40,875 nt of DNA from Paludibacteraceae bacterium (GCA_017961765.1 JAGCWQ010000104.1:1-40875), one strand, 5' to 3'. Positions 1-8,967 are shown, counted from the stretch's first letter. Notes: generated by a model from the letters alone, not told the origin. Translations and numbers: made by a program.

Positions 1-225
1 TCCCTAAAATGACAAAAAAACAATTTTTCAAAAAAATCTAACTAACTGAAATACAATAAGCAAAATCAAGCTCAATTCTCTACGTTTTGGGTAGGGGTAT
101 TTATGTGCATTACTGTTGGCTTAAATGAAACCGCCGTGGATGAAAAATTATCTTTGCATTATAAAAAAATAAATCGGCAAGACTTAAAACTCTATCATCG
201 ACAACGAAAAATAGTCAACACATAT

Positions 226-233
226 TATATTTG
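226..233 (+). promoter_or_regulatory. -7 promoter element of the AlbA_2 gene
   Basis: TATATTTG fits the Bacteroidetes -7 consensus TAnnTTTG and lies 21 bases before the ATG at 255. I find no TTTG at the expected -33 distance, so the match is one-sided. It overlaps the in-frame TTG at 231, which argues that translation starts at 255. The first 225 bases of the window are AT-rich and hold no gene I can support. Confidence 0.4.
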
Positions 234-254
234 TATCTACTAAGCAAATCGCCC

Positions 255-1634
255 ATGCAAAACGAGTCGCAAAATATTGAATATAAAGAGAGTTGGAGGG
301 ATGAATATCTGAAATGGATATGCGGTTTCGCCAACGCTCAGGGAGGTATTATCTATATTGGGGTGACCGACGAGAGGCAGGTATGTGGTGTGTTTGATGC
401 TAAGAAATTGATGGAGGATATTCCCAACAAGGTGCGTGACCTTTTGGGTATAATTGTTGACGTCAATCTGCTTGTATCCGACGGCAAGGAATATATTGAA
501 ATTGTGACGGAGCCTAGCAATGTACCCATTTCTTATAAGGGACAGTACCACTACCGTACGGGTAGCACCAAACAAGAACTGAAAGGCATTGCCCTTCAGC
601 AATTTTTATTGAAGAAGATGGGTAAGCAATGGGACGATGTGGCCCATGAAACAGCCACATTGGACTGTATCGACCCTAAAGCTATAACCTATTTCGTGAA
701 AAGGGGTATTGCTTCAGGTCGTTTGCCCAAGGAGATAGGAGATGATAGCATAGAGCAGGTACTCGATAATCTACGTCTGTTAACGGATGATGGCAAATTG
801 AAAAATGCCGCTATCCTGCTATTTGCCAAAGATCCTCTTCGTTATTTCACTGGCATCCAGTTTAAAATAGGCCGTTTTGGCGTGGACGAAGCGGATCTGA
901 TGTTCCAAGACGAAATAGAAGGGAATATTTTGCAGATGGCGGATAAGGTGATAAACACGTTGAAATCCATGTACCTTAAATCACCAATCCATTACGAAGG
1001 TATGCAACGTATAGAAGTGTTGGAAGTTCCTGAGGAGGCTCTCCGTGAATTGTTGTATAATGCGATTATTCACAAGCAATATCCTGGCTATCCAATTCTT
1101 ATGCATGTATATGACGACCATATAGAGTTGTGGAACGAAGGTCAGTTGCCTGTGGGCTATACGGTTGAGACCCTACTGGGCAAGCACTCTTCAAAACCTA
1201 GAAACCTGAATATTGCCACTGTCTTCAACAAGGCTGGCTTTATCGAGGCATGGGGTCGAGGTTTCAGTAAAGTGATGAATGGCTTCAAAGCCGCAGGCCT
1301 TCCTATGCCAACAATAGAAGAGCGCGATGGTGGGTTGGTGGTGAATATACCAAGGAAGCAATCAGATGTCGGAAATAATGTCGGAAATAATGTCGGGAAT
1401 GATTGCGGGAATGATTGCGGGAATGATTGCGGTAGTCAACTGTCAGAAAGACAATGCGATATATTAAAACTGTTGAGTAAGGATGGAAATAAAAGTGCTC
1501 CTGTAATTGCGGGAGTGATAGGAGTCTCTCAACGAACTATTGAGACTGAATTATCGTTCCTAAGGAAAAATGGATATATAGACAAGGCGACTAAAGATAA
1601 TAGAAGCCCTTGGATTGTTTTGAAAATCAAATAA
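255..1634 (+). CDS. AlbA_2 / HATPase_c_4 domain ATP-binding protein, putative transcriptional regulator
   Basis: The protein begins with an AlbA_2 (Schlafen-like) putative DNA-binding domain: IEYKESW near residue 8 and FANAQGG near residue 25 are its hallmarks. A GHKL-type ATPase part follows around residues 255-350, with LLYNAIIHKQY as the N-box and WGRGFSKV later. The C-terminus (about 390-459) is a winged helix (SQRTIETELSFLRKNGYI). A linker of VGNN/VGND/CGND units, encoded by 12-base tandem repeats, joins ATPase and helix. An upstream in-frame TTG at 231 overlaps a -7 promoter element, so I use the ATG at 255 (459 residues). Family members often sit inside type I restriction-modification loci, and a possible HsdR scrap lies directly downstream here. 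The regulatory role is inferred from domains; the DNA target is unknown. Confidence 0.85.
   Translation: MQNESQNIEYKESWRDEYLKWICGFANAQGGIIYIGVTDERQVCGVFDAKKLMEDIPNKVRDLLGIIVDVNLLVSDGKEYIEIVTEPSNVPISYKGQYHYRTGSTKQELKGIALQQFLLKKMGKQWDDVAHETATLDCIDPKAITYFVKRGIASGRLPKEIGDDSIEQVLDNLRLLTDDGKLKNAAILLFAKDPLRYFTGIQFKIGRFGVDEADLMFQDEIEGNILQMADKVINTLKSMYLKSPIHYEGMQRIEVLEVPEEALRELLYNAIIHKQYPGYPILMHVYDDHIELWNEGQLPVGYTVETLLGKHSSKPRNLNIATVFNKAGFIEAWGRGFSKVMNGFKAAGLPMPTIEERDGGLVVNIPRKQSDVGNNVGNNVGNDCGNDCGNDCGSQLSERQCDILKLLSKDGNKSAPVIAGVIGVSQRTIETELSFLRKNGYIDKATKDNRSPWIVLKIK
1368..1427 (+). repeat. 12-bp coding tandem repeat (linker minisatellite)
   Basis: Five 12-base units in frame: two GTCGGAAATAAT, one GTCGGGAATGAT, two TGCGGGAATGAT, followed by a partial unit. 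They encode VGNN, VGNN, VGND, CGND, CGND between the ATPase and winged-helix parts. Unit length is a multiple of three, so slippage would change linker length without a frameshift. Confidence 0.9.
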
Positions 1635-1638
1635 ACTT

Positions 1639-1707
1639 GTGCACACTCAATACAACATCCTCACTGAGTTGGAAAACTCCACCGTCGTGGCAAAATGGGA
1701 GGTATGA
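1639..1707 (+). pseudogene. Possible N-terminal remnant of a type I restriction subunit HsdR
   Basis: Starting from a GTG five bases after the AlbA_2 stop, 22 codons read VHTQYNILTELENSTVVAKW and two more residues, then TGA. The LLTELENSTVV-like string resembles, from memory, the first residues of many Bacteroidetes HsdR proteins. Nothing after the TGA continues the family, so if real this is a truncated relic. The resemblance is short and could be chance. The rest of the gap to 1783 holds nothing I recognise. Confidence 0.25.
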
Positions 1708-1783
1708 GTATTAGAGGGATGTGATGAAGAGGTTTTGAGAAAGGATAACCATAACATTTATTGTATTATTTAAATAGCAGGAC

Positions 1784-2752
1784 ATGAAGAAATATTCTCA
1801 TGCATGGATTGCCTTTATGGCAATTAAGCGATTGGAGGTAATCGCTTCGACAACGGACAGCTCGATCTTGAAGGATGGCAACGATGACATCAAAAAGCAG
1901 GCTCAATCACTGGTGAAATGGTTCAAGAACTATCGGGATTTTGTAATCGAGGGGGCTTGGTATCCTGATGACGTCTTTAAGGATATGAGCACTAGCCATA
2001 TCGTCAAGTATAAACCGAGTGAAGAGGGGAAATACACCACTTTCCGTGGAATGCCTGCCTCTCACTCCATTACTAATATGATGAAGAAGAAATCTCCTCT
2101 TTACAACCAACCGTATGATATCACGCAAGGCAATTGCGCAGACCGTTGCGAGGCTATCGCCCATAGCATCGTGGACAATTTTAAGATCCTTACCAAGGAG
2201 GATAGGGGCTGCCCTATTGCTACCACCAACAACCATATCGCACTTCGTTTCTTTATCTTGAGCCATTATGTGGCAGACTGTCACATGCCGCTTCATTGCG
2301 ATTATCGTCCGTTTTCCGATGAAAAGGGGGTACATGGCGCTATTGAAAAGAAATGGGAGGACCAGATTAAGAAATCGTTTGAGATTGATGTCGATAACAA
2401 CCGATTCAACTATGATCCAGACGGTTATCCGCTCCAGACGAAATCCGTGACTCCTTTTGTGCAATCTGTGATGGAGGAGATTGCGACACGCCAATACATA
2501 CATTCGTGGGGAGCTGGAAACTCCAGTACTTGGGACTACATGAGCAGTGTCTCGCAATACTCCTATCTCTTTTCTTACTACTTGATACCGCTTACGTTCC
2601 AAAATACGCAGGGCATCAACGAGTTTATGGAGCAGACGGAGTGGGGACAGCATTTCGATGATTATAATAAGATGATTTTCAGCGATGCAATCGATTCCAT
2701 CGCCCGTATTTGGTTGCATGTCTGGATTAAATATAAGAACTGGGCTAAGTGA
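1784..2752 (+). CDS. Zinc-dependent phospholipase C / S1-P1 nuclease-like protein
   Basis: This 322-residue protein carries the metal-ligand pattern of the phospholipase C/P1 nuclease superfamily. It has H6 (HAW), D62-D63 in AWYPDD, H72, then H161-x3-D165-x5-H171 in HYVADCHMPLH, and H184-x3-E188 in HGAIE. The H-x3-D-x5-H and H-x3-E spacings match those of the trinuclear zinc site of Bacillus PLC. Family members hydrolyse phosphodiester bonds in phospholipids or nucleic acids; the substrate cannot be told here. Most relatives are exported, yet I see no signal peptide before the first ligand, so it may act in the cytoplasm or be released by another route. The ATG follows GCAGGAC, and a terminator follows 40 bases after the stop. 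It is monocistronic. Confidence 0.75.
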   Translation: MKKYSHAWIAFMAIKRLEVIASTTDSSILKDGNDDIKKQAQSLVKWFKNYRDFVIEGAWYPDDVFKDMSTSHIVKYKPSEEGKYTTFRGMPASHSITNMMKKKSPLYNQPYDITQGNCADRCEAIAHSIVDNFKILTKEDRGCPIATTNNHIALRFFILSHYVADCHMPLHCDYRPFSDEKGVHGAIEKKWEDQIKKSFEIDVDNNRFNYDPDGYPLQTKSVTPFVQSVMEEIATRQYIHSWGAGNSSTWDYMSSVSQYSYLFSYYLIPLTFQNTQGINEFMEQTEWGQHFDDYNKMIFSDAIDSIARIWLHVWIKYKNWAK

Positions 2753-2792
2753 CGAGGTAGATAAGGAATCTCAACCAATAGCGATAAGAAAG

Positions 2793-2833
2793 AAAAACTC
2801 CCGAGCCATTTCCATGACTTGGGAGTTTTTTTT
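2793..2833. terminator. Bidirectional intrinsic terminator
   Basis: The arms AAAAACTCCC (2793-2802) and GGGAGTTTTT (2821-2830) pair perfectly around an 18-base loop. A T run follows on the plus strand, and an A run precedes on the plus strand (a T run on the minus). It can end both the phospholipase-like gene from the left and the tRNA-Arg transcript from the right. Confidence 0.8.
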
Positions 2834-2834
2834 G

Positions 2835-2908
2835 TGACCCCGGCGGGATTCTAACCCGCGATCTTCAGAACCGGAATCTGATATTCTATACAGCTGAACT
2901 ACGGAGCC
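2835..2908 (-). tRNA. tRNA-Arg (anticodon CCG)
   Basis: The minus strand folds as a 74-nt cloverleaf. The acceptor stem is GGCTCCG with CGGGGTC (two wobbles), and the D-arm GTTC/GAAT. The anticodon stem is TCAGA/TCTGA around loop TTCCGGT, giving anticodon CCG (codon CGG). The T-arm is GCGGG-TTAGAAT-CCCGC, and the discriminator base is A. CCA is not encoded. A TATCTTTG -7 element lies just upstream at 2920-2927 on the same strand. Confidence 0.95.
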
Positions 2909-2919
2909 ATTTTGTGTCG

Positions 2920-2927
2920 CAAAGATA
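2920..2927 (-). promoter_or_regulatory. -7 element of tRNA-Arg
   Basis: TATCTTTG on the minus strand fits TAnnTTTG and ends 11 bases before the mature tRNA 5' end, a normal distance. No good -33 TTTG is visible. Confidence 0.5.
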
Positions 2928-3039
2928 TATAATTTATGGGAAAACCCTATCTTTTTGAATGGTGTTTTCTTCCCCCTTCTCTCTTTTTTCTCAGTTCTTC
3001 TTTACAAAAGAACAAAAGAGGGACTTTTTTTGTGAAATG

Positions 3040-3675
3040 TCAGAGATCCACGCCTAATTGATGGGCTTTTTGTTTGATGAAAGCAAGTAGGAAATCGATG
3101 GTTTGTTTCTCTCCTAGGGCTGAGACATCGACGGAGAGGGTATAGGTGGACGACATTCCCCAAGTCTTGTTGGAGTAGAAGTTGTAGTAGTGGGCACGGC
3201 GTTTGTCGGCCAACTTCATCATGTCCGTTATTTCATCATCGCTTACGCCTTCCATCCGTTTCTTGATCCGTTCGATACGGTCCTCGTCAGACGAGTGGAG
3301 GAAGATGCTGATGCAGTAGGGATTGTCACGTAGCACGTAGTCGGAGCAACGGCCCACGATGACGCAAGGCTTCTCCTCTGCCAATTTCCGGATGGTGTCG
3401 GATTGGAGTTTAAAAAGTTGGTCGTTGGAAAGCAGGCTGTTCGTGAAGAAGCCTCCGGAGATGTACTCTTCAATCTGTTGCAGGAAATAGTTCTTCTCCG
3501 ATTTCTCGTCGGCCTTCTTGAAAAATTCAGGGTCGAGTCCGCACTCCTTGGCTGTGGCTGTGATCAATTCGTTGTCGTAGTAGTCGAAATTCAGGGCTTC
3601 TGCCAAGGCTTTTCCTATGCGTCGGCCTCCGGCTCCGAATTGGCGGCCTATGCTGATGATGATGTTCTTTCCCAT
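3040..3675 (-). CDS. Cytidylate kinase-like family protein
   Basis: This 211-residue protein belongs to the cytidylate kinase-like P-loop family (Cytidylate_kin2). The N-terminus ISIGRQFGAGGRRIGKALAE (residues 7-26) is the modified P-loop typical of this group, and VIVGRCSDYVL follows near residue 110. It may phosphorylate a nucleotide or a small molecule; canonical Cmk is a different, longer-studied branch, so I do not assign cmk. The gene is last in an apparent operon behind the MATE exporter, 36 bases apart, and the tRNA-Arg lies 131 bases downstream in the same direction. No strong terminator is visible between them. Confidence 0.85.
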   Translation of the reverse strand: MGKNIIISIGRQFGAGGRRIGKALAEALNFDYYDNELITATAKECGLDPEFFKKADEKSEKNYFLQQIEEYISGGFFTNSLLSNDQLFKLQSDTIRKLAEEKPCVIVGRCSDYVLRDNPYCISIFLHSSDEDRIERIKKRMEGVSDDEITDMMKLADKRRAHYYNFYSNKTWGMSSTYTLSVDVSALGEKQTIDFLLAFIKQKAHQLGVDL

Positions 3676-3711
3676 GTTCTAGTGTTTTTGCGTGTTCTTC
3701 AATCGGGTTAA

Positions 3712-5070
3712 TCAATTTTCTTCCTTGCTTTTCTTTTTCCTCTTAAACTCCGCATAAAGCAAGCCGCAAGCGATGAAGGTCGCTATGGCATCGGAGATAG
3801 GCATGCTGAGCCAAACTCCGTTGGTGTCGAAGTGCGAAGGTAGCAGCAGAAGCAGCGGTAGGAGGAAAAGTAGTTGGCGTGAAGCCGAAAGGAAGATGGC
3901 CCATTGAGCCCGTCCTATGGATTGGAAGAAGTTGGCCACCACCATCTGCATTCCGACAATAGGGAAGGCGGCTACCACGATGCGCATGCCTCGGGCCGAA
4001 ATTTCGATCAACTCTTGGTCGTTGGTAAACAATCGGGCAATCTGGTAGGGAAGCAGTTCCCCTAAGAGGAAGGCTACGGTTGTTACGATGGTGGCGTAAA
4101 TCAGGGTGAGTTTCAGTACTTGTCTAACACGGTCGTGGAGGTTGGCTCCGAAATTGTAGCCTGCGATGGGTTGCATGCCTTGGTTGAGACCCATGACGAG
4201 CATAACAAAGAGCATGACGATACCGTTGATGATACCGAAGGCACCGATAGCTAAATCTCCGCCGTGGCTTTGCAAGGCATTGTTGATGATGATAATGACG
4301 AGACAGGAGCAAGCGTGCATGACGAAGGGTGCCATGCCTATGGAGAAAATGCCCGATACAATCCTCTTCTTCAACTTGTATATTCCCGATTGGAAATGAA
4401 GGAAGTTTCGTTTGTCGGCAAAGTGGACAAGGACGAAAATGAGGGCGGCAACTTGAGCCAGCACGGTGGCTGTTGCGGCTCCCCTAATTCCCCAATTGAA
4501 GTAGAATATGAAGATTGGGGCCAGTATGAGGTTGACGACAACGGTGAGGAGTGTCGTAATCATCGCTTTGTTGGGGTTTCCTGACGACCGCATGACGCTG
4601 TTCAATCCGAGATAGAGGTGCGTCACCACGTTACCGATGAGGATCACTTGCATGAAGTCGCGTGCGTAGGGCAATGTGTTCTCGCTGGCACCGAAGATGT
4701 AGAGTATCTCGTCCAGGAAGTAGAGTCCTAAGGCCATGAAAATGACACCGAGGATGACGTTGAGTGTAAAGACGTTGCCCAAGACCATTTCTGCGCTAGC
4801 CTTGTCTTTTTGTCCCAATTTGATGGAGACCAACGTGGCTCCGCCCGCACCGATCATGGCACCGAAGGCGGCGGCAAGGTTCATGAGTGGGAAGGTCAGT
4901 GCCAGGCCGGAGATAGCCAAGGCTCCGACACCCTTTCCGATGAAGATTCGGTCGATGATGTTGTAGAGCGAGGAGGTCATCATGGCGATTATGGCTGGTC
5001 CAGAATACTCCAATAGCAATCGTTTGATGTTTCCTGTACCTAAGATGGCAGGAGAATTTTTTTCTGTCAT
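3712..5070 (-). CDS. MATE family multidrug/toxin efflux transporter
   Basis: This 452-residue integral membrane protein has about twelve hydrophobic helices arranged as two similar halves, as in the MATE (MatE/NorM/DinF) family. It starts with LLLEYSGPAIIAMMTSSLYN and has GVGALAISGLALTFPLMNLA soon after; the second half carries GMQPIAGYNFGA, the familiar Q-P-xxGYNFGA motif. It should act as an Na+ or H+ antiporter exporting an organic solute. Its ATG overlaps the stop codon of the upstream MMPL fusion by one base (TAATG), so the two are probably translationally coupled. That coupling suggests related substrates, possibly lipid-linked or envelope-directed, but this is inference. Confidence 0.9.
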   Translation of the reverse strand: MTEKNSPAILGTGNIKRLLLEYSGPAIIAMMTSSLYNIIDRIFIGKGVGALAISGLALTFPLMNLAAAFGAMIGAGGATLVSIKLGQKDKASAEMVLGNVFTLNVILGVIFMALGLYFLDEILYIFGASENTLPYARDFMQVILIGNVVTHLYLGLNSVMRSSGNPNKAMITTLLTVVVNLILAPIFIFYFNWGIRGAATATVLAQVAALIFVLVHFADKRNFLHFQSGIYKLKKRIVSGIFSIGMAPFVMHACSCLVIIIINNALQSHGGDLAIGAFGIINGIVMLFVMLVMGLNQGMQPIAGYNFGANLHDRVRQVLKLTLIYATIVTTVAFLLGELLPYQIARLFTNDQELIEISARGMRIVVAAFPIVGMQMVVANFFQSIGRAQWAIFLSASRQLLFLLPLLLLLPSHFDTNGVWLSMPISDAIATFIACGLLYAEFKRKKKSKEEN

Positions 5071-8000
5071 TATTTGTTGGTTGTTTGTTCCTTTTTTAGA
5101 ATGTAGATGGTGTTGGAAGTGTAGTGGCTACCTCCCAACGTCTTGAACGAATAGCCATTTTTCTCCGCAATGGCTTTGATTTGTTCCTTCGATGAGAAGT
5201 GCAGTTCACCTTCCGTCTTGTTAAATTTGAAGATTTGTGTTGAACATACTTCGGTCATCTTGGTCATCTCATGTTTCTTCTGCTCTCCCTTGTTGCCGTC
5301 ACGGATGATGATGAATCCCTCTTCGCTGAGTTGGCTCATGCACTTTTCGATGAGTCTCTCTTGCTTTTCGTACGGCATATAGTGGAGCATGTCGTTCATG
5401 ATGAAGACATCGCTGGAAGGTATCTCTGCGGAAAGGGCATCCATAGCGACGAAATTAATCCGCTCGTCTTTGGAGAAGCAGTTGTTGGCCACTTCGATTT
5501 TCTCCTCGTCGTAGTCGATGCCTGTCACTTGACGCTTTCTTCCTGTCCAGGAGAGGATGTAGGGGAGGAACCCATAGCCGCACCCTATGTCTGTAATTCG
5601 GGCTTCTTTAGGGATGAGTTCGTCGTAGAGATGGTAGTTGTGTTCCAATTTGACCTTTATCCTCATATACCATTCCGTGACAGGTCCCTTGAATATGAAG
5701 TTACGGGTGAGACGGTGGTAGTAGTACGGATTTTTGATTACATCGCGGTTGTCTGCCATCTCCTTTTCGTATTCCTGCTTGAAGTAGCGTGAAATGCTTT
5801 TCTGCCTTTCTTGGTAGGTGCTTCCCCATTGGCTGTCGTCGGCTGGAATGCGTGGAAGCATCTTGAGGGTGACGAGTCCTCTGTTAAGCATGAAATCGGA
5901 TTTCCTCAGACATTGCCCGTTTCCTGTCATGATGATGGGGAGAATGTCCAAATTGAGTTTCTCTGCCAAGTAGAAGGCTCCTTTGTGGAATCTTTTCAGC
6001 TCGTCGTTTTCGGAGCGGATTCCTTCTGGGAAGATAGCGATGGAGTAGCCTTTGTTGATTAGGTCGGGCAACTCGTTTTTGGGGTCTTCGTAGCCTTCAC
6101 TGATGTTGTAGAATCCTGCCATCCTCACCAGACCGCCCATGATCGGCGAGTCCCAAACCCAGTCTTTGGTGATCATGATGATTTTAGGCGACAAGGCCAA
6201 AATCTGCAAAATATCGATCATGGATTGGTGGTTGCTGATGATCATGGATGGCTTGTCGAACTGGCTTTCGTCCAAATCTTTCCAAACTTCCCGAACCAGA
6301 GAACGGGAGATGAATAGAATATACCGTATTGAGTAGGTAATCAGTTTATGGATGTGCAACCTCTTCTTCTCTTTGTTGATAGGTATTAGGTGTAATACCG
6401 ATGCGTAGAGGGTGAGGAGAAGGGTGAGCAGAGTGAAACAACCGAATATGAAGAGGAAGTGGGCCAGGCTGAAGATGGTCCATGGCGCTTGTCCCTTTTT
6501 CGTACGGCTGGTGACGAAGAAGTCGAAGATGAGCGGTTGAATGCTGTAGGCAATCAGCAGCACGGCGAACATTCCGAAAAGGGAAGTGAAGGAGACGGAC
6601 TGCAGCGCAGGATGCTGAGCGAACGCCAAGGCGCCCATGCCGACGATGGTCGTGAAGGCGGAATAGAAAATAGCCGTCTTGTGGGTGCTGAACATTTTCT
6701 TTCCTGTGCGGTATTCGTAGAGCAATCCGTCAGAAATAAAGATGCTGAAATCGTCTCCAATACCGAAGATGAAGGTGGAGATGATGATGTTGACAATGTT
6801 GAATTCGATGCCGAATATCGCCATCAGTCCCAAAATGATGAACCAGCTGAGCGCCATCGGGGTGAAGGAGAGCAAAGCAAGTTCTAACCGTCCGTAGGAG
6901 ATGAAGAGGGAGATGAAGACGATGAAGGAGGAGACAAAGAGGACGAAGTAGAAGTCGTCTTTGATGGTGTTGACGAAGCGGGAGGCGAAGTAGGGCTTGT
7001 CTAGGATGACGATGTCGCCATCTCCTTGAAATTGGGAATAGACGGCCGTCTTGTCCTCTTCTTTCAATCTTATTTGGCTGATAGCCATTGTGATGTCTGC
7101 TTCTTTGGTAATCCAGTCGGAATAGATTTTGGCATCCTTGGCGTCGCTTCCATAATTGATGGCGGTGTAACTTTTGTCCAATAGTGTCCAGAACTCCTCG
7201 AAACTGTCGTTGGTAAAAGGCGTTTCTGAGCAAGCTGTATGGATGTTCTGTTTGAGTTCATCTTTTCTCTTCTTATCCCAAAAGTTATTCCATTGTTCGA
7301 TGCGTTCTTTTTGTATCTCGGTTGGAACCAAGAGGCTTTCTCCTGTGGCATATTCGGCGATGGCTCCGCTCTTTTTCAGCGAATCGATCTTCTGGTTCAT
7401 GGTCCAGTAGGATTGGAGGGCTTCGTCCTCGTTTTCCCCTGTGGCGATGAAATAGATGTTCTTATAGTCTTTTTGGAAAGTCTCGTCCAGTTTTATCTCT
7501 GTGGCACGGAGGTGTTTAGGCTGGAAACTGAGCGAGTTCATGTCTGCGTTGAATTTCACGTCGTTGGAGAAATAGAGTCCAACAGCGGTGAGTAGCAGTA
7601 TGCCGATAACGAGAAGTTTATTCTTCTCATAATGGTAGGCGTTTAATTTCTCCACCACTCTGAGGAATCCGTTGGATTGGATGTTTCCGTCTCCGACCAA
7701 AAGGTGGGGGAGGAAGATGAGGCAGAAGATGGTGGTGCCTATGATGGTCAGGGAGGCGAACCAACCGAAGTCTTGCAACACTTCCGAGTTGGTGAAAATG
7801 AGGCTGAAGAAGGCTCCAATGGTCGTGAAACTTCCGATGGTGAGCGGTGCAATCATCTCTTTGATAATCTCTTCGCTGTTTCGGGTATGTTCGCGGTGGG
7901 CTACGACATGGATGGAGTAGCTGAGTACAACTCCGAAGATGGCGGAGCCGGCTCCGATGGCGATGATTGATATCTCCCCCTTGATGAAATAGAGGATGGA

Positions 8001-8924
8001 GAGTGCAAAAAGTCCGCCGAACACGACAGGAAGCATGATGTGGAGCAAGGATAGTTTATTTCGGAAGGAGAGGAAGATGACGACGCTGATGAGGCATAAG
8101 GCTATGCCGAGCGTGATCACCGTGTCGCTCTTGATTTGTCGGGAGTTGTAAACGGCGACGGCAGGACCTCCGAAATATTCCACGGAGATGTGGGGTTTCT
8201 CTAAGGTTGTGTGTTGGAGGCATTGCTCGATAGCGTCCACCAGTTTCGCGTTTTCCGTCGTGTTTCCGGCAGGGAAGCGGGGTTCGATGAAGATCATCAT
8301 CGATTTTCCGTCTTGGGTGAAGAGGTGCTCCTCTTCCATTTGGTAGTTGCCGCTCAGTTGCATGCCACGCAGATTCCCAAGCGCTTTATTTCCTATTCCG
8401 AGAGGGTCTTTGAAGATGAAGTTCTTGGCGAAAAGTCCGACAGGCGAGGCGAGCGTCTCGTAGTTCTGTTGCATCTTCGCCTTCAAGGCGGAGAGTTTAG
8501 TCGCTGAGTCTAACTTCTGATAGTCGGCAGAGTCGAGGAAGATAGGCAAGTTGTCGTAGATGAAATCGGTGACAGCCAACATCTTTTCTCCGTCTATTTT
8601 TGAGGTGATTTGGTTGATATGGGTGGCTCCGATGGCGGAGTCTATCTGGGTGGCGAGAGCGTCGCCTGTTTCGATTAGCGATTCCTTGTCGCCCGTTTCG
8701 GAAGAGACGAGGACAATCAGTTTGTCTTTAACTTTTAAATTTTGGAATACGGCATTGATCCTTTGAGAGTCGGCCGAGTTGGGTATGAATTTAGTGATGT
8801 CTTCTTGATAGTTGATTTTCAGGGAAAAATATCCCATAACTGCGAATAGAAGAAGCATACTGCTGTATAGGATTCCCTTATGATTTTGGAAGAATCTATA
8901 GATCGCAATGAATATCGGCGACAT
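5070..8924 (-). CDS. Trifunctional MMPL/RND-type transporter - lysophospholipid acyltransferase - SAM methyltransferase
   Basis: At 1284 residues this is a three-part fusion. Residues 1 to about 810 are an MMPL/RND-like exporter with two six-helix halves separated by large periplasmic loops. The second half carries FGIGDDFSIF (about 720-729), whose aspartates fit the proton relay; the matching place in the first half (GVVLSYSIH) lacks an acid. Residues about 880-1060 are a PlsC-type acyltransferase with NHQSMID (898-904, the HX4D motif) and FPEGIRS (965-971). Residues about 1080-1280 are a class I methyltransferase with DIGCGYGF (1112-1119) and GIDYDEEK. The parts suggest acylation or methylation of a lipid or lipid-like product coupled to export. 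I know this architecture from other Bacteroidales, without a firm substrate. It leads the operon with the MATE gene. Confidence 0.92.
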   Translation of the reverse strand: MSPIFIAIYRFFQNHKGILYSSMLLLFAVMGYFSLKINYQEDITKFIPNSADSQRINAVFQNLKVKDKLIVLVSSETGDKESLIETGDALATQIDSAIGATHINQITSKIDGEKMLAVTDFIYDNLPIFLDSADYQKLDSATKLSALKAKMQQNYETLASPVGLFAKNFIFKDPLGIGNKALGNLRGMQLSGNYQMEEEHLFTQDGKSMMIFIEPRFPAGNTTENAKLVDAIEQCLQHTTLEKPHISVEYFGGPAVAVYNSRQIKSDTVITLGIALCLISVVIFLSFRNKLSLLHIMLPVVFGGLFALSILYFIKGEISIIAIGAGSAIFGVVLSYSIHVVAHREHTRNSEEIIKEMIAPLTIGSFTTIGAFFSLIFTNSEVLQDFGWFASLTIIGTTIFCLIFLPHLLVGDGNIQSNGFLRVVEKLNAYHYEKNKLLVIGILLLTAVGLYFSNDVKFNADMNSLSFQPKHLRATEIKLDETFQKDYKNIYFIATGENEDEALQSYWTMNQKIDSLKKSGAIAEYATGESLLVPTEIQKERIEQWNNFWDKKRKDELKQNIHTACSETPFTNDSFEEFWTLLDKSYTAINYGSDAKDAKIYSDWITKEADITMAISQIRLKEEDKTAVYSQFQGDGDIVILDKPYFASRFVNTIKDDFYFVLFVSSFIVFISLFISYGRLELALLSFTPMALSWFIILGLMAIFGIEFNIVNIIISTFIFGIGDDFSIFISDGLLYEYRTGKKMFSTHKTAIFYSAFTTIVGMGALAFAQHPALQSVSFTSLFGMFAVLLIAYSIQPLIFDFFVTSRTKKGQAPWTIFSLAHFLFIFGCFTLLTLLLTLYASVLHLIPINKEKKRLHIHKLITYSIRYILFISRSLVREVWKDLDESQFDKPSMIISNHQSMIDILQILALSPKIIMITKDWVWDSPIMGGLVRMAGFYNISEGYEDPKNELPDLINKGYSIAIFPEGIRSENDELKRFHKGAFYLAEKLNLDILPIIMTGNGQCLRKSDFMLNRGLVTLKMLPRIPADDSQWGSTYQERQKSISRYFKQEYEKEMADNRDVIKNPYYYHRLTRNFIFKGPVTEWYMRIKVKLEHNYHLYDELIPKEARITDIGCGYGFLPYILSWTGRKRQVTGIDYDEEKIEVANNCFSKDERINFVAMDALSAEIPSSDVFIMNDMLHYMPYEKQERLIEKCMSQLSEEGFIIIRDGNKGEQKKHEMTKMTEVCSTQIFKFNKTEGELHFSSKEQIKAIAEKNGYSFKTLGGSHYTSNTIYILKKEQTTNK

Positions 8925-8967
8925 GGTTGATCTTTGGGTTTCTCGGTGGTGGGTTATGACAGAATTA

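Noticed and set aside
231-254. TTG start for the AlbA_2 gene
   Set aside because: It overlaps the -7 promoter box and adds eight residues that the family does not need; ATG at 255 is preferred.
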